A stretch of DNA of 64,000 nucleotides, from contig WASS01000016.1 in assembly GCA_009712635.1 (NCBI GenBank), positions 112,672 through 176,671 on the forward strand, written 5' to 3'. The notes under the pieces were generated by a model. The model was not told the DNA's origin, made no database searches, and saw only the letters and a list, made by a program, of their open reading frames with translations. The position numbers and the translations under genes were made by a program. The first letter of the stretch is position 1; the number at the start of each line of letters is the position of its first letter. Source of the stretch: Hungatella sp. (GTDB taxonomy: Bacteria > Bacillota > Clostridia > Lachnospirales > Lachnospiraceae). This document shows, piece by piece, positions 1 to 7,406 of this stretch.

Positions 1-59
1 AAAAGGGAGATTACATCCGGACCATCTGGGGAATGGGCTATAAATTTGAAGTGACATAA
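1..59 (+). CDS. OmpR/PhoB-family response regulator, C-terminal end (partial)
   Basis: Only the last 18 codons are in the window, in frame from base 3 to a TAA at 57-59. They read as the end of a winged-helix DNA-binding domain: the pattern YIRTIWGMGYKFE matches the C-terminal wing (YI.TVWG.GYKF) typical of OmpR/PhoB regulators. The gene lies 17 bases before a histidine kinase on the same strand, so the two are a two-component pair. The receiver domain and target are outside the window. Confidence 0.85.
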   Translation, partial: KGDYIRTIWGMGYKFEVT

Positions 60-76
60 TCGTTAGAGGTGAGTGA

Positions 77-1618
77 ATGAAGCATTCCATAAAGGCGCGT
101 TTTGCCATGATATTTGTCTGTCTGATGGCATTTGTTCTTTTAACTACCTGGTGTGTGAACAACTGGTTTTTAGAGGGATTTTACACCAGAGCCAAGGTTC
201 ATATACTGGAAATGGCCTATACAGAGATTGATCAGGCAGTAGCCCAGGCCAATGAAAGCGGAAAAGGAATTATTAATTATTACCATGATTCCTATGATCC
301 TGATTTTAAAAATGAGGGACCTATGCAGAAGATGTTTCGGACCATGGGCGAAAAATATAATTTAATGATGATTTTAATCGACAGTACAACAGACGAATAT
401 CTGATGTCTACCAGTGGTAATTCACAGTTCTTAAAAAACAGGGTAGAGGATTATATTTTCGGCAAAGATATGCCCCAGGCCAGAGTTTTAAAAAAACATA
501 ATAACTATATTGTACAAAAAACTTATGATAAACGTTCGGATTCTTATTACCTGGAGAGCTGGGGGTATTTTTCGGATAATAAAACTATTTTTCTAATCTC
601 CATACCGCTGTCCAGTATCAGAGACAGTGTGGCTTTATCAAACAGGTTCCTGGCATATGTGGGGTCTATGGCTTTGATTATAGGTAGTTTGTTTATTTAT
701 TTCACCACCAAACGTATTACAACGCCTATCCTTCAACTGGCGAATTTGTCAGAGAAGATGTCTGGTCTTGATTTTGAGGCAAAATACACTGGTGATGAAA
801 AAGATGAAATCGGTGTCCTGGGTAACAGTATGAATCAGTTGTCCGACCGGCTTAAGGATACAATCGGACAGCTGCGCAGTGCCAATGAAGAACTGCAGAA
901 CGACATTGCGGAAAAGGTAAAGATTGATGAGATGCGAAAGGAGTTTATCGCTAATGTATCCCATGAGCTGAAAACACCCATTGCGCTTATTCAGGGCTAT
1001 GCGGAAGGCTTAACGGAGGGAATGGCAGAAGATCCGGAGAGCAGGGATTATTACTGTGAGGTGATAATGGATGAGGCCAATAAGATGAACAAAATGGTTC
1101 GTCAGCTGCTAAATCTGACTGCTCTGGAATTTGGCAACGATGATTTACAGTTGGAATGCTTTGATTTGACGGAGCTTATCCGCGGAGTGATTGGATCTGC
1201 CGGGATTTTAATCCAGCAAAAGGAAGCCAAGGTGAAATTGGAGACTTTTGATACCATTCGTGTTTATGCGGATGAATTTAAAATAGAAGAAGTGATCACC
1301 AATTATTTAAATAATGCACTTAATCATCTGAGCGGAGAGCGGGAGATTATTATCACTGCCGAAGAGAATGGGAAAGAGGCGCTTGTAACCGTATTTAATA
1401 CTGGACAGAGTATTCCGGACGAGGATTTACCCAAGCTGTGGACGAAATTTTACAAAGTGGATAAGGCTCACACCCGGGAGTATGGTGGCAGCGGAATTGG
1501 TCTTTCCATTGTGAAGGCGATTATTGACTCTCACAAGAAGTCCTGCGGTGTCCGAAATGTTGAGGGCGGAGTGGAGTTTTGGTTCACTCTGGATTGTTAT
1601 CAGGAACAGGGAGTTTGA
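77..1618 (+). CDS. Membrane sensor histidine kinase
   Basis: 513-residue sensor kinase, partner of the response regulator just upstream. TM1 is about residues 8-28, followed by a ~160-residue extracytoplasmic sensor region, TM2 (191-210), a HAMP domain (211-263), a HisKA domain with the phospho-accepting His296 in FIANVSHELKTP, and an HATPase_c domain (about 395-505) with N-box NYLNNALNHL and a GGSGIGLSIV glycine loop. The G1 box reads FNTG rather than DNG, a variant common in Firmicute kinases of the VanS/BaeS-like group. The start is an ATG after GAGGTGAGTGA. The stimulus cannot be read from the sequence, and nothing ties it directly to motility except position. Confidence 0.93.
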   Translation: MKHSIKARFAMIFVCLMAFVLLTTWCVNNWFLEGFYTRAKVHILEMAYTEIDQAVAQANESGKGIINYYHDSYDPDFKNEGPMQKMFRTMGEKYNLMMILIDSTTDEYLMSTSGNSQFLKNRVEDYIFGKDMPQARVLKKHNNYIVQKTYDKRSDSYYLESWGYFSDNKTIFLISIPLSSIRDSVALSNRFLAYVGSMALIIGSLFIYFTTKRITTPILQLANLSEKMSGLDFEAKYTGDEKDEIGVLGNSMNQLSDRLKDTIGQLRSANEELQNDIAEKVKIDEMRKEFIANVSHELKTPIALIQGYAEGLTEGMAEDPESRDYYCEVIMDEANKMNKMVRQLLNLTALEFGNDDLQLECFDLTELIRGVIGSAGILIQQKEAKVKLETFDTIRVYADEFKIEEVITNYLNNALNHLSGEREIIITAEENGKEALVTVFNTGQSIPDEDLPKLWTKFYKVDKAHTREYGGSGIGLSIVKAIIDSHKKSCGVRNVEGGVEFWFTLDCYQEQGV

Positions 1619-1620
1619 CT

Positions 1621-1647
1621 TATCAGTTCTATAATAAATGTCGATAT
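1621..1647 (+). promoter_or_regulatory. Candidate sigma-28 promoter for the YjfB-like gene
   Basis: GTCGATAT at 1640-1647 is one base from the sigma-28/sigma-D -10 GCCGATAT, with TATC exactly 15 bases upstream at 1621-1624 as a weak -35. The same -35 (TATC, 15-nt gap) occurs before fliD. It would give a leader of about 45 nt. Family knowledge: B. subtilis yjfB is in the sigma-D regulon. Inference from pattern only. Confidence 0.5.
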
Positions 1648-1700
1648 AATTAGTGTTGACCCATAATTTCTTAAAACATGTGATGTGAAAGGAGAAAGAT

Positions 1701-1892
1701 ATGGATATTGCAGCAATGAGTATGCAGTTAAGCTCTTCTAAAATTCAACAGAGTGCCGGATTAAGCGTTGCAAAGAAGGCAATGGATAACCAGGAAGTGC
1801 AGGCGGCCGATCTTTTAAAGATGATGGATGCGGCAGTTCCAAATCAGATTAAGACAACTGGTTTAGGACAGTATGTTGATGTAAGAGTCTAA
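1701..1892 (+). CDS. YjfB-like putative motility protein
   Basis: 63-residue protein of the YjfB_motility family (PF14070): begins MDIAAMSMQLSSSKIQQSAG, has the central VAKKAMDNQE segment and ends in a VDVRV tail. Members are small cytosolic proteins tied to motility regulons, with no known biochemical role. The start has a strong AAAGGAG ribosome-binding site nine bases upstream. A sigma-28-like promoter precedes it and an intrinsic terminator follows at once, so it is probably monocistronic. Confidence 0.82.
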   Translation: MDIAAMSMQLSSSKIQQSAGLSVAKKAMDNQEVQAADLLKMMDAAVPNQIKTTGLGQYVDVRV

Positions 1893-1895
1893 GAG

Positions 1896-1948
1896 TAAAA
1901 AGTTAAGGAGCAAAACCGGTTCATGGGTTTTACTCCTTAACTTTTTTG
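1896..1948 (+). terminator. Intrinsic terminator after the YjfB-like gene
   Basis: A long stem (GTTAAGGAGCAAAACC against GGGTTTTACTCCTTAAC, one bulged base) with a short loop is followed by a run of T. The hairpin starts only a few bases after the stop codon. Its A/T flanks make it plausible in both directions, so it could also end the convergent glycosyltransferase gene. Confidence 0.88.
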
Positions 1949-1970
1949 TTGGCCATGATAAAATGAGTGG

Positions 1971-3788
1971 TTAGCTCTGTTTTTCGCACATTAAGAAAAA
2001 TCGGTCCAGGTGTTCGGTATAACCACCTTTTTGTTCTTTGGGGGTTGTGGTATCCAGAATAGCTTTAAGCTGGGTTTTTAAATTCAGTTTGCTGATTAGT
2101 AACTGAAGAAGTTCCTGGATATTAATTAACATCAGGGAATCTTTCCCGTTTAGCATTCGCTCTTCAGAAAGTTCCTGCTTTAGATGATAGGCATAGGGGT
2201 TTGCTACATAAAAATATAGGAATCCACCTGATTTTAAGTGGGTGGAACATTCTATAATCAGCTCTTTGTAGTCCGGATAAATGGATAAATCCCTGCCCAG
2301 GCTGATATAGTTGTAGAGACCCTCCGGAATGTGCTTGTGTGTTTCTGATATGGAGGGAGACACAATGACCGGGCTATTAAATGGATTTAAATCGTCTTTC
2401 AGGTTAGAGTCATTGACCAGAAATGAAAAAGAATTTTTTTTCTCCAGTCTTCTAAGCTGTGTTTTAAATTGCAGCACATCAGCTCCAAAGCCAGGATCAA
2501 TGACAAGTGTGGAAACTTCCCCAAACTGCTGAGGAATGGTAAGTACAATGTGAGACAGCTGATAGGCATCATAACAATAATTATTTCCCCAGGGATCAAT
2601 CCCGTATTTTGCTTGAAACAGTAATCTTCCATTAAAGAGGGTTCTGCTTTTAATCTGGTCATCTTTACCGGTAATGCTTCCGTAATGGTAGCACCAGGTA
2701 TCCCGGCAGAGAATCTGCTGAAATCCCGCTCTTCTTGCACGAAGGCTGAAATCATCATCCCAGAATTCCATGGTATGAAAATAGCGGTCTGCAAATCCGA
2801 TGGTATTTACCTTATTCACATCGTATAATGCGATTACCGGCATGAGCCTGCACCGTTCCTCCCAGAGGTAGGGGCAGGGACGGTTGTGGGCTTTTGCCGT
2901 TGCTTCTGCATTTTCCGGGGTGAATTCTGCTACCATACCCTGCAGGTTGCTGGTGTTTGGCGTGCTGGGAACAGACATGATTGCGTTAGGGTAAAACTGT
3001 AAGCAGGTGAGAAGGTTATCCAGCCAGTGTTCCGTGAGGATGGTGTCGTTATTCACAAATGCTGCATATTTTCCTTCGCAAACCCGGTATAGCAGGGAAA
3101 AGATCATTGTTTTTACATTTTCCTTTAAATTTATGACCTTTGTTATGCCAAGACTTTCAAAGTATTCTTCTGTGCCGTCGGTGGATCCGTCATTGAGAAG
3201 TATCAGTTCACAGGAGTATTTGGCGAGATCTGTGTTGCGGAAGAGACTATCCAGACATCTTTTGGTATATTCCAGCTTGTTATAAACAGGAATCATAATG
3301 GAAATAAGATATTTTTCACCCCTGTTGCTGTAGGTGTTTTTGTGGTTTTCGGCAAATTCAGTTTCATAGTATTCCTTCATTTTTTCTTTATCAGGATAGA
3401 TGAGAGTCCAGAAGTAGGTGTCTTCCAGCCATTCCTGTAGAAATGGAATTAACTGATATTCGGTCAGTGAGGCTGCTTTTTCCCGGTTGTCGATTAAGAT
3501 CAGCGATGTGAGGTTATCAATTGTATCGTCTACGTTGTGATACATAGCCTGGAAGGAAATTGTGATATTTTGTAATGCAGGATTACTTAATACAGACTCC
3601 AAATCAGTGGTCAGGGATTTTAGTATCTTTAGCTGGCTGATCAGGAGGCGGTTTTCCTGATAGGGCAGAGTAGGAAGGATATTTGTGGCTATATGCAGCA
3701 GGAAACTCTGGTTTTGAATCACCCGTTTCCAGAAATTTAGAGGGTCGTCGGCAGAAGCTGTATCTAATGTTAGAAATTTGTGCGTCAT
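1971..3788 (-). CDS. Glycosyltransferase family 2 protein, probable flagellin glycosyltransferase
   Basis: 605-residue protein from the ATG at 3788. About 160 N-terminal residues are helical and unassigned; residues 161-400 are a GT-A family-2 domain (SIMIPVYNKLEYTKRCLDSL, LLNDGSTDGTEEY at about 198-210, and FVNNDT as the DxD-equivalent at about 245). The last ~170 residues resemble a degenerate Rossmann/methyltransferase module (LVIDPGFGAD then a YNYISLGRDL region) with no clear SAM-binding glycines. A longer frame from a GTG at 3869 exists, but the ATG has AAGGA eight bases upstream and the likely promoter -10 lies at 3873-3878, so the GTG would be at or before the transcript start. Lying divergent to fliC, it probably glycosylates flagellin; the sugar is unknown. 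Confidence 0.85.
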   Translation of the reverse strand: MTHKFLTLDTASADDPLNFWKRVIQNQSFLLHIATNILPTLPYQENRLLISQLKILKSLTTDLESVLSNPALQNITISFQAMYHNVDDTIDNLTSLILIDNREKAASLTEYQLIPFLQEWLEDTYFWTLIYPDKEKMKEYYETEFAENHKNTYSNRGEKYLISIMIPVYNKLEYTKRCLDSLFRNTDLAKYSCELILLNDGSTDGTEEYFESLGITKVINLKENVKTMIFSLLYRVCEGKYAAFVNNDTILTEHWLDNLLTCLQFYPNAIMSVPSTPNTSNLQGMVAEFTPENAEATAKAHNRPCPYLWEERCRLMPVIALYDVNKVNTIGFADRYFHTMEFWDDDFSLRARRAGFQQILCRDTWCYHYGSITGKDDQIKSRTLFNGRLLFQAKYGIDPWGNNYCYDAYQLSHIVLTIPQQFGEVSTLVIDPGFGADVLQFKTQLRRLEKKNSFSFLVNDSNLKDDLNPFNSPVIVSPSISETHKHIPEGLYNYISLGRDLSIYPDYKELIIECSTHLKSGGFLYFYVANPYAYHLKQELSEERMLNGKDSLMLINIQELLQLLISKLNLKTQLKAILDTTTPKEQKGGYTEHLDRFFLMCEKQS

Positions 3789-3872
3789 AATAGATTCCTT
3801 TTTAGAATGAAATGCAGCGTCAGGTGTAGAAAAATGATTAATAGACGCTGCCAGGTATGCAGGTATCACTTT

Positions 3873-3902
3873 ATTATATGGCTGCTGAGTGGGTTCTTTG
3901 AA
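3873..3902 (-). promoter_or_regulatory. Candidate sigma-A promoter for the family-2 glycosyltransferase
   Basis: On the - strand TTCAAA (3897-3902) and TATAAT (3873-3878) are separated by 18 bases. Transcription would begin near 3866, giving a leader of about 78 nt to the ATG at 3788. A perfect -10 hexamer supports it; the -35 is moderate. Confidence 0.5.
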
Positions 3903-3940
3903 TCATGCAAAAAATATTTAAAAATTTACAAAAAATGACT

Positions 3941-3967
3941 TAACTTTTTAAGCCGCCGACTCGATAA
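3941..3967 (+). promoter_or_regulatory. Sigma-28 promoter of flagellin
   Basis: TAACTTTT (3941-3948; consensus TAAAGTTT) and CTCGATAA (3960-3967; consensus GCCGATAA) have the standard 11-base gap between octamers. It is the only good promoter between the divergent glycosyltransferase and fliC. It predicts a start near 3974 and a leader of about 230 nt, and sigma-28 itself is encoded at about 32.2 kb. Confidence 0.78.
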
Positions 3968-3974
3968 AGTATGT

Positions 3975-4207
3975 GAAAGGAAGATGATGATAAATTACTT
4001 GTGCAAAGCGGTTTTGACTTGATTTTGCGTTGGTAATTCATTGGACAGGCTTCTCAAAGACACAAGTGTCAAGTTTTCACGAAACCCCCAAAGCGGCTGG
4101 TACCCCGCTGTGGTTTCAAACATCTTAACGCTTATCTGGAAACCAGAAAGCGTCCTATCATACAGGGAAAAGGATTTCCCTGATACATATTCAAGGAGGA
4201 AAAACAC
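3975..4207 (+). other. Long structured 5' leader of flagellin mRNA
   Basis: About 230 untranslated bases with at least four strong inverted repeats: GACAC/GTGTC (4059-4070); a two-part stem GAAACC...AGCGG / CCGCT...GGTTTC (4081-4117); ACGCTT-TCTGG / CCAGA-AAGCGT (4128-4153); and CAGGGAAA-AGGA-TTTCCCTG (4163-4182). No coding frame of note is present. I looked for a c-di-GMP aptamer and saw none. The role is probably mRNA stability plus post-transcriptional control. Confidence 0.65.
4163..4200 (+). promoter_or_regulatory. Probable CsrA binding region over the flagellin ribosome-binding site
   Basis: An 8-bp perfect stem (4163-4170 with 4175-4182) displays AGGA in a four-base loop, the classic high-affinity CsrA site. 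Thirteen bases further on the Shine-Dalgarno AAGGAGGA (4193-4200) supplies two more GGA motifs seven bases before the ATG. The arrangement parallels the two CsrA sites in the B. subtilis hag leader. csrA and its antagonist fliW are in the same window at 45.6-46.3 kb. Binding itself is inferred. Confidence 0.7.
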
Positions 4208-5947
4208 ATGAGAATTCAGCACAATATCGCAGCATTAAACTCTTACAGACAGTTAGGAAGCAACAACGACTCCGTATCAAAGAACCTTGAGAAATTATCT
4301 TCCGGTTACAGAATCAACCGCGCAGGTGATGACGCAGCTGGTCTTGCTATTTCTGAGAAGATGAGAGCGCAGATCACAGGTCTTGAGACAGCTTCCAAGA
4401 ACGCAAATGATGGTATTTCTTTAGTTCAGACAGCTGAAGGTGCTTTAACAGAAGTTCACTCCATGTTAAACCGTATGGTTGAGCTTGCTGATCAGTCTGC
4501 TAACGGAACTCAGCAGGATGCTGTTGACCGTGAAAATATCCAGAAAGAAGTTAACTCTTTAAAGAGCGAGATTGATCGTATCTCTGAGAGTACAAACTTC
4601 AACGGAATTAACTTATTAGATGGTTCTTTAGGCGGCGGCAAGAGCGGTACAGCTGGTGTTACATCCTTTACTGGCGCTGGAGTTGCTAAATTTACTGCAG
4701 CTAGCACTGCTGGTATGTCAAGTATTACAGACTTTACAAATACCACTATGGTAAGTTTAGGTGATAGCACTAAGGATACCTTTTCTGTTGATGGTCAGAC
4801 ACTGACAATTGACTGGTCAAAGGGAGATGCAAAAACTATAGCAGATACATTAAAAACTCTTAATGGCTCTGGTGCTGGTGCTGCGCTGACAGAAACAACA
4901 ATGAAAGATATGGCTACCAAATTAAACAATTTGTTTAATGGTGCTATTGAAGAACAGGGACTGAAAGGTTCTGTGAAGTTCACCTTTGATGGAGAAACAC
5001 TTGTAGCTGCAAGCACCGACGAAGGATCTAAGTCCGAATTTTCATTTACAGGTACTGATGCACCAGCTAATGGTAATGTGACTAGTTTCGGTGCTGCAAT
5101 ATTTGGTAATGTCACTGCAAATGGTGACGCTGCCAAGATTTCCCAGGCTGGATCTAAATATAATGGTGAATCTCTTGCAACTAACTCTCAATTCCTTATG
5201 AATATTAATGGAGTAAAGGTTACGGTAGAGACAGATAAAATCATTACTAAGGGTCAAAATATGAGCGGCACCGGAGGTGTTGCAGACACTCTGCAGACAG
5301 CTGTTAAAGCCGCAGTTCTTAAGTATAATACAACCAATGGGTTGACAGCAGGTCAGAAAGATGCAGAATCTGGATTAACAGGGCTGAAAGATGATGATTT
5401 CACTGTGGAAGCTAATACTGACGGACAGTTTGTTGTTAAATATTCTGGAGATGTAGAGAATACTGCTTTTAGCTTCAGCGATGTTGGAGATAAGACAGTC
5501 GCAACTTCGTTAGGCCTTTCTTCTGGAAGCAGCGTTGCTGGCGGTGGACGTGGGCTTAATTTACAGATCGGTGATACAGCTGATAGCTTTAACCAGTTAA
5601 CTGTAAGAGTAGATTCTATGAGCTCTAAGTCACTTGGTATTAATGGTATTGATGTAGGAACTCAGGCTGGTGCAAAGCAGGCTGTTGATGTGATCAAAGC
5701 TGCTATTAACAAAGTTTCTTCAACTCGTGGTGATTTAGGAGCTGCTCAGAACCGTTTAGAGCACACAATCAGTAACTTGAATGTAACAACTGAGAATATG
5801 ACAGCAGCAGAGAGCCGTATTCGTGATGTTGATATGGCTAAAGAGATGATGAACTATACAAAGAATAACATTCTTGTACAAGCTTCTCAGTCTATGCTTG
5901 CTCAGGCAAACCAGACTCCACAGGGTGTTCTTCAGTTATTAAAGTAA
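4208..5947 (+). CDS. fliC: Flagellin
   Basis: 579-residue filament protein. The N-terminal D0/D1 region (MRIQHNIAALNSYRQLG, LSSGYRINRAGDDAAGLAIS) and C-terminal D1/D0 region (AESRIRDVDMAKEMM, ending PQGVLQLLK) are canonical; residues about 140-475 form a variable Ser/Thr/Gly-rich surface domain, larger than in the ~275-residue B. subtilis Hag. The many Ser/Thr in this part and the glycosylation genes on both sides suggest O-linked modification. It is exported by the flagellar type III system with FliS as chaperone. Expression is likely sigma-28 dependent with CsrA/FliW control of translation. It is the only flagellin gene in the window. Confidence 0.97.
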   Translation: MRIQHNIAALNSYRQLGSNNDSVSKNLEKLSSGYRINRAGDDAAGLAISEKMRAQITGLETASKNANDGISLVQTAEGALTEVHSMLNRMVELADQSANGTQQDAVDRENIQKEVNSLKSEIDRISESTNFNGINLLDGSLGGGKSGTAGVTSFTGAGVAKFTAASTAGMSSITDFTNTTMVSLGDSTKDTFSVDGQTLTIDWSKGDAKTIADTLKTLNGSGAGAALTETTMKDMATKLNNLFNGAIEEQGLKGSVKFTFDGETLVAASTDEGSKSEFSFTGTDAPANGNVTSFGAAIFGNVTANGDAAKISQAGSKYNGESLATNSQFLMNINGVKVTVETDKIITKGQNMSGTGGVADTLQTAVKAAVLKYNTTNGLTAGQKDAESGLTGLKDDDFTVEANTDGQFVVKYSGDVENTAFSFSDVGDKTVATSLGLSSGSSVAGGGRGLNLQIGDTADSFNQLTVRVDSMSSKSLGINGIDVGTQAGAKQAVDVIKAAINKVSSTRGDLGAAQNRLEHTISNLNVTTENMTAAESRIRDVDMAKEMMNYTKNNILVQASQSMLAQANQTPQGVLQLLK

Positions 5948-5976
5948 TCATTGCATTGATATCAATAAATGTATCT

Positions 5977-6011
5977 TATCAGGTCTCCCAAGTAATTTGG
6001 GAGGCCTGATA
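5977..6011 (+). terminator. Hairpin after flagellin (weak terminator / processing stem)
   Basis: Stem TATCAGG-CTCCCAA / TTGGGAG-CCTGATA with one bulge each side and a short loop, 29 bases after the fliC stop. It lacks a proper T run (gaaattt follows), so it may be a leaky terminator or an mRNA 3' stabiliser that keeps flagellin message far above that of the downstream modification genes. Confidence 0.6.
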
Positions 6012-6031
6012 GAAATTTACGGAGGAATTTT

Positions 6032-7345
6032 ATGAAAGCGAAAGTCTGGCTATCTCAATGCATGATTGTGAAAAACGAAGAAAAGAATATTCGTAGAGCA
6101 CTTACATGGGGAAAGAGCGTTGTGAAGGAACAAATTGTTGTGGACACAGGTTCTACTGATCGGACTGTTGAAATTGCTTTGGAAATGGGAGCAAAAGTGT
6201 TCCACTATAAATGGGAAGATGATTTTTCAGCGGCAAAAAATTATGCCATTGAACAGGCTAATGGTAATTGGATTGCTTTTTTAGATGCAGATGAATACTT
6301 ATCACCTAAGGATGCTATTAAAATATTACTGATTCTTGAAAAGATAGAGACTGGTGAAGTGAGTGTCAATGGAAAGAAACCACATGTGCTTCAGTCAGCT
6401 CTTGCAGATATTCGGGAAGATGGATCAGTTTCTTCATTAATGCGTCAGCAACGTATTTTTCAAAATTTGGAAGAATTACGTTATCGTAATAGAATACATG
6501 AGCAAATATATTATACAGGGATTGGTGAATTGGTCTTAGGAGATTTGGCTAATGAAATTACTGTTTTCCATACAGGTTATACAAGGCAGGTACTTACAGA
6601 TACAAACAAGGTTGAACGAAATATTAACCTTTTGACAAGAGAAATAGAAAAAAATCCTGAAGATTATAACAGCATGGTATATTTAGGGGAAGCATACGAA
6701 GCAGGTAAGAAAATAACAGAAGCGGAAGAAGTATTTGAAAAAGTCTTATCATGCGGTTTTGACAAAATTGATAAAATACGAAAATTAAATTTATTGCGTT
6801 CTCTTATTAGAATTCGTATGAATAGAGACACTCCTGATGACGATCCTAAAATGCCTTTTCTATATAAAAAAGCATTGGAAGTAGATCCTTTTAATCCTGA
6901 TTGCGATTTTTTTATTGGTGTTTGGAAATACGACAATGGTCATTTTATAGAGGCGTTAGAATATTTTAAAATTTCACTAAAAAAACAAGAAGAGAATAAG
7001 AGTACTATATTGTCTTATTTACCAGGTAATTTAGAAAACTTATATACTTATTTAATTGATATATATTTGAAACTTTCTGATTCAGGAAATGCTGTTAAAT
7101 ATATTGTTCTTATACTGCGTGTAAATAAATATAATGAAAATGCACTTAATGGATTACTGAGGCTATTTAGAAATGAATCTGAATCTGATATTTATACATT
7201 TATCTGGAAATTATATGATAAAAATAGTTTAAAGGATAAGCTTTTTGTAATTAAAAGTTTAAAAATTATGGGATTTCTAACTTTATCTGAAAAGATAATT
7301 TCTGATATGACTGAAGAAGAACGAAAATGGTTTTCTGAAAGTTAA
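6032..7345 (+). CDS. Glycosyltransferase family 2 with C-terminal TPR region, probable flagellin glycosyltransferase
   Basis: 437 residues. Residues 1-110 are a short GT-A fold with CMIVKNEEKNI, VDTGSTDRT (36-44) and the metal-binding LDADEYL (84-90), the layout of SunS-type transferases that add sugars directly to protein side chains. From about residue 200 the chain is helical with tetratricopeptide-like repeats (PEDYNSMVYLGEAYEAG, then NPDCDFFIGVWKYDNG), which could dock the flagellin substrate. It follows fliC by 84 bases with a GGAGGAA ribosome-binding site. The second half is clearly more A/T-rich than neighbouring motility genes, a sign of acquired accessory DNA. Sugar donor unknown. 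Confidence 0.85.
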   Translation: MKAKVWLSQCMIVKNEEKNIRRALTWGKSVVKEQIVVDTGSTDRTVEIALEMGAKVFHYKWEDDFSAAKNYAIEQANGNWIAFLDADEYLSPKDAIKILLILEKIETGEVSVNGKKPHVLQSALADIREDGSVSSLMRQQRIFQNLEELRYRNRIHEQIYYTGIGELVLGDLANEITVFHTGYTRQVLTDTNKVERNINLLTREIEKNPEDYNSMVYLGEAYEAGKKITEAEEVFEKVLSCGFDKIDKIRKLNLLRSLIRIRMNRDTPDDDPKMPFLYKKALEVDPFNPDCDFFIGVWKYDNGHFIEALEYFKISLKKQEENKSTILSYLPGNLENLYTYLIDIYLKLSDSGNAVKYIVLILRVNKYNENALNGLLRLFRNESESDIYTFIWKLYDKNSLKDKLFVIKSLKIMGFLTLSEKIISDMTEEERKWFSES

Positions 7346-7406
7346 CAGAAAAAATAAAGGACTTTTTATACCTACATAATAAAGATAATACAGGAAGGAG
7401 CCGAAC

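Noticed and set aside
1655..1684. TTGACC-N17(approx)-TGTGAT as a sigma-A promoter for the YjfB-like gene
   Set aside because: The start of transcription would fall in the ribosome-binding site, and the -10 is poor; the sigma-28-like site upstream fits better.
2399..2794. 131-codon frame inside the GT2 gene in another phase
   Set aside because: Fully nested on the same strand in a different phase within a well-supported gene, with no ribosome-binding site or family signature.
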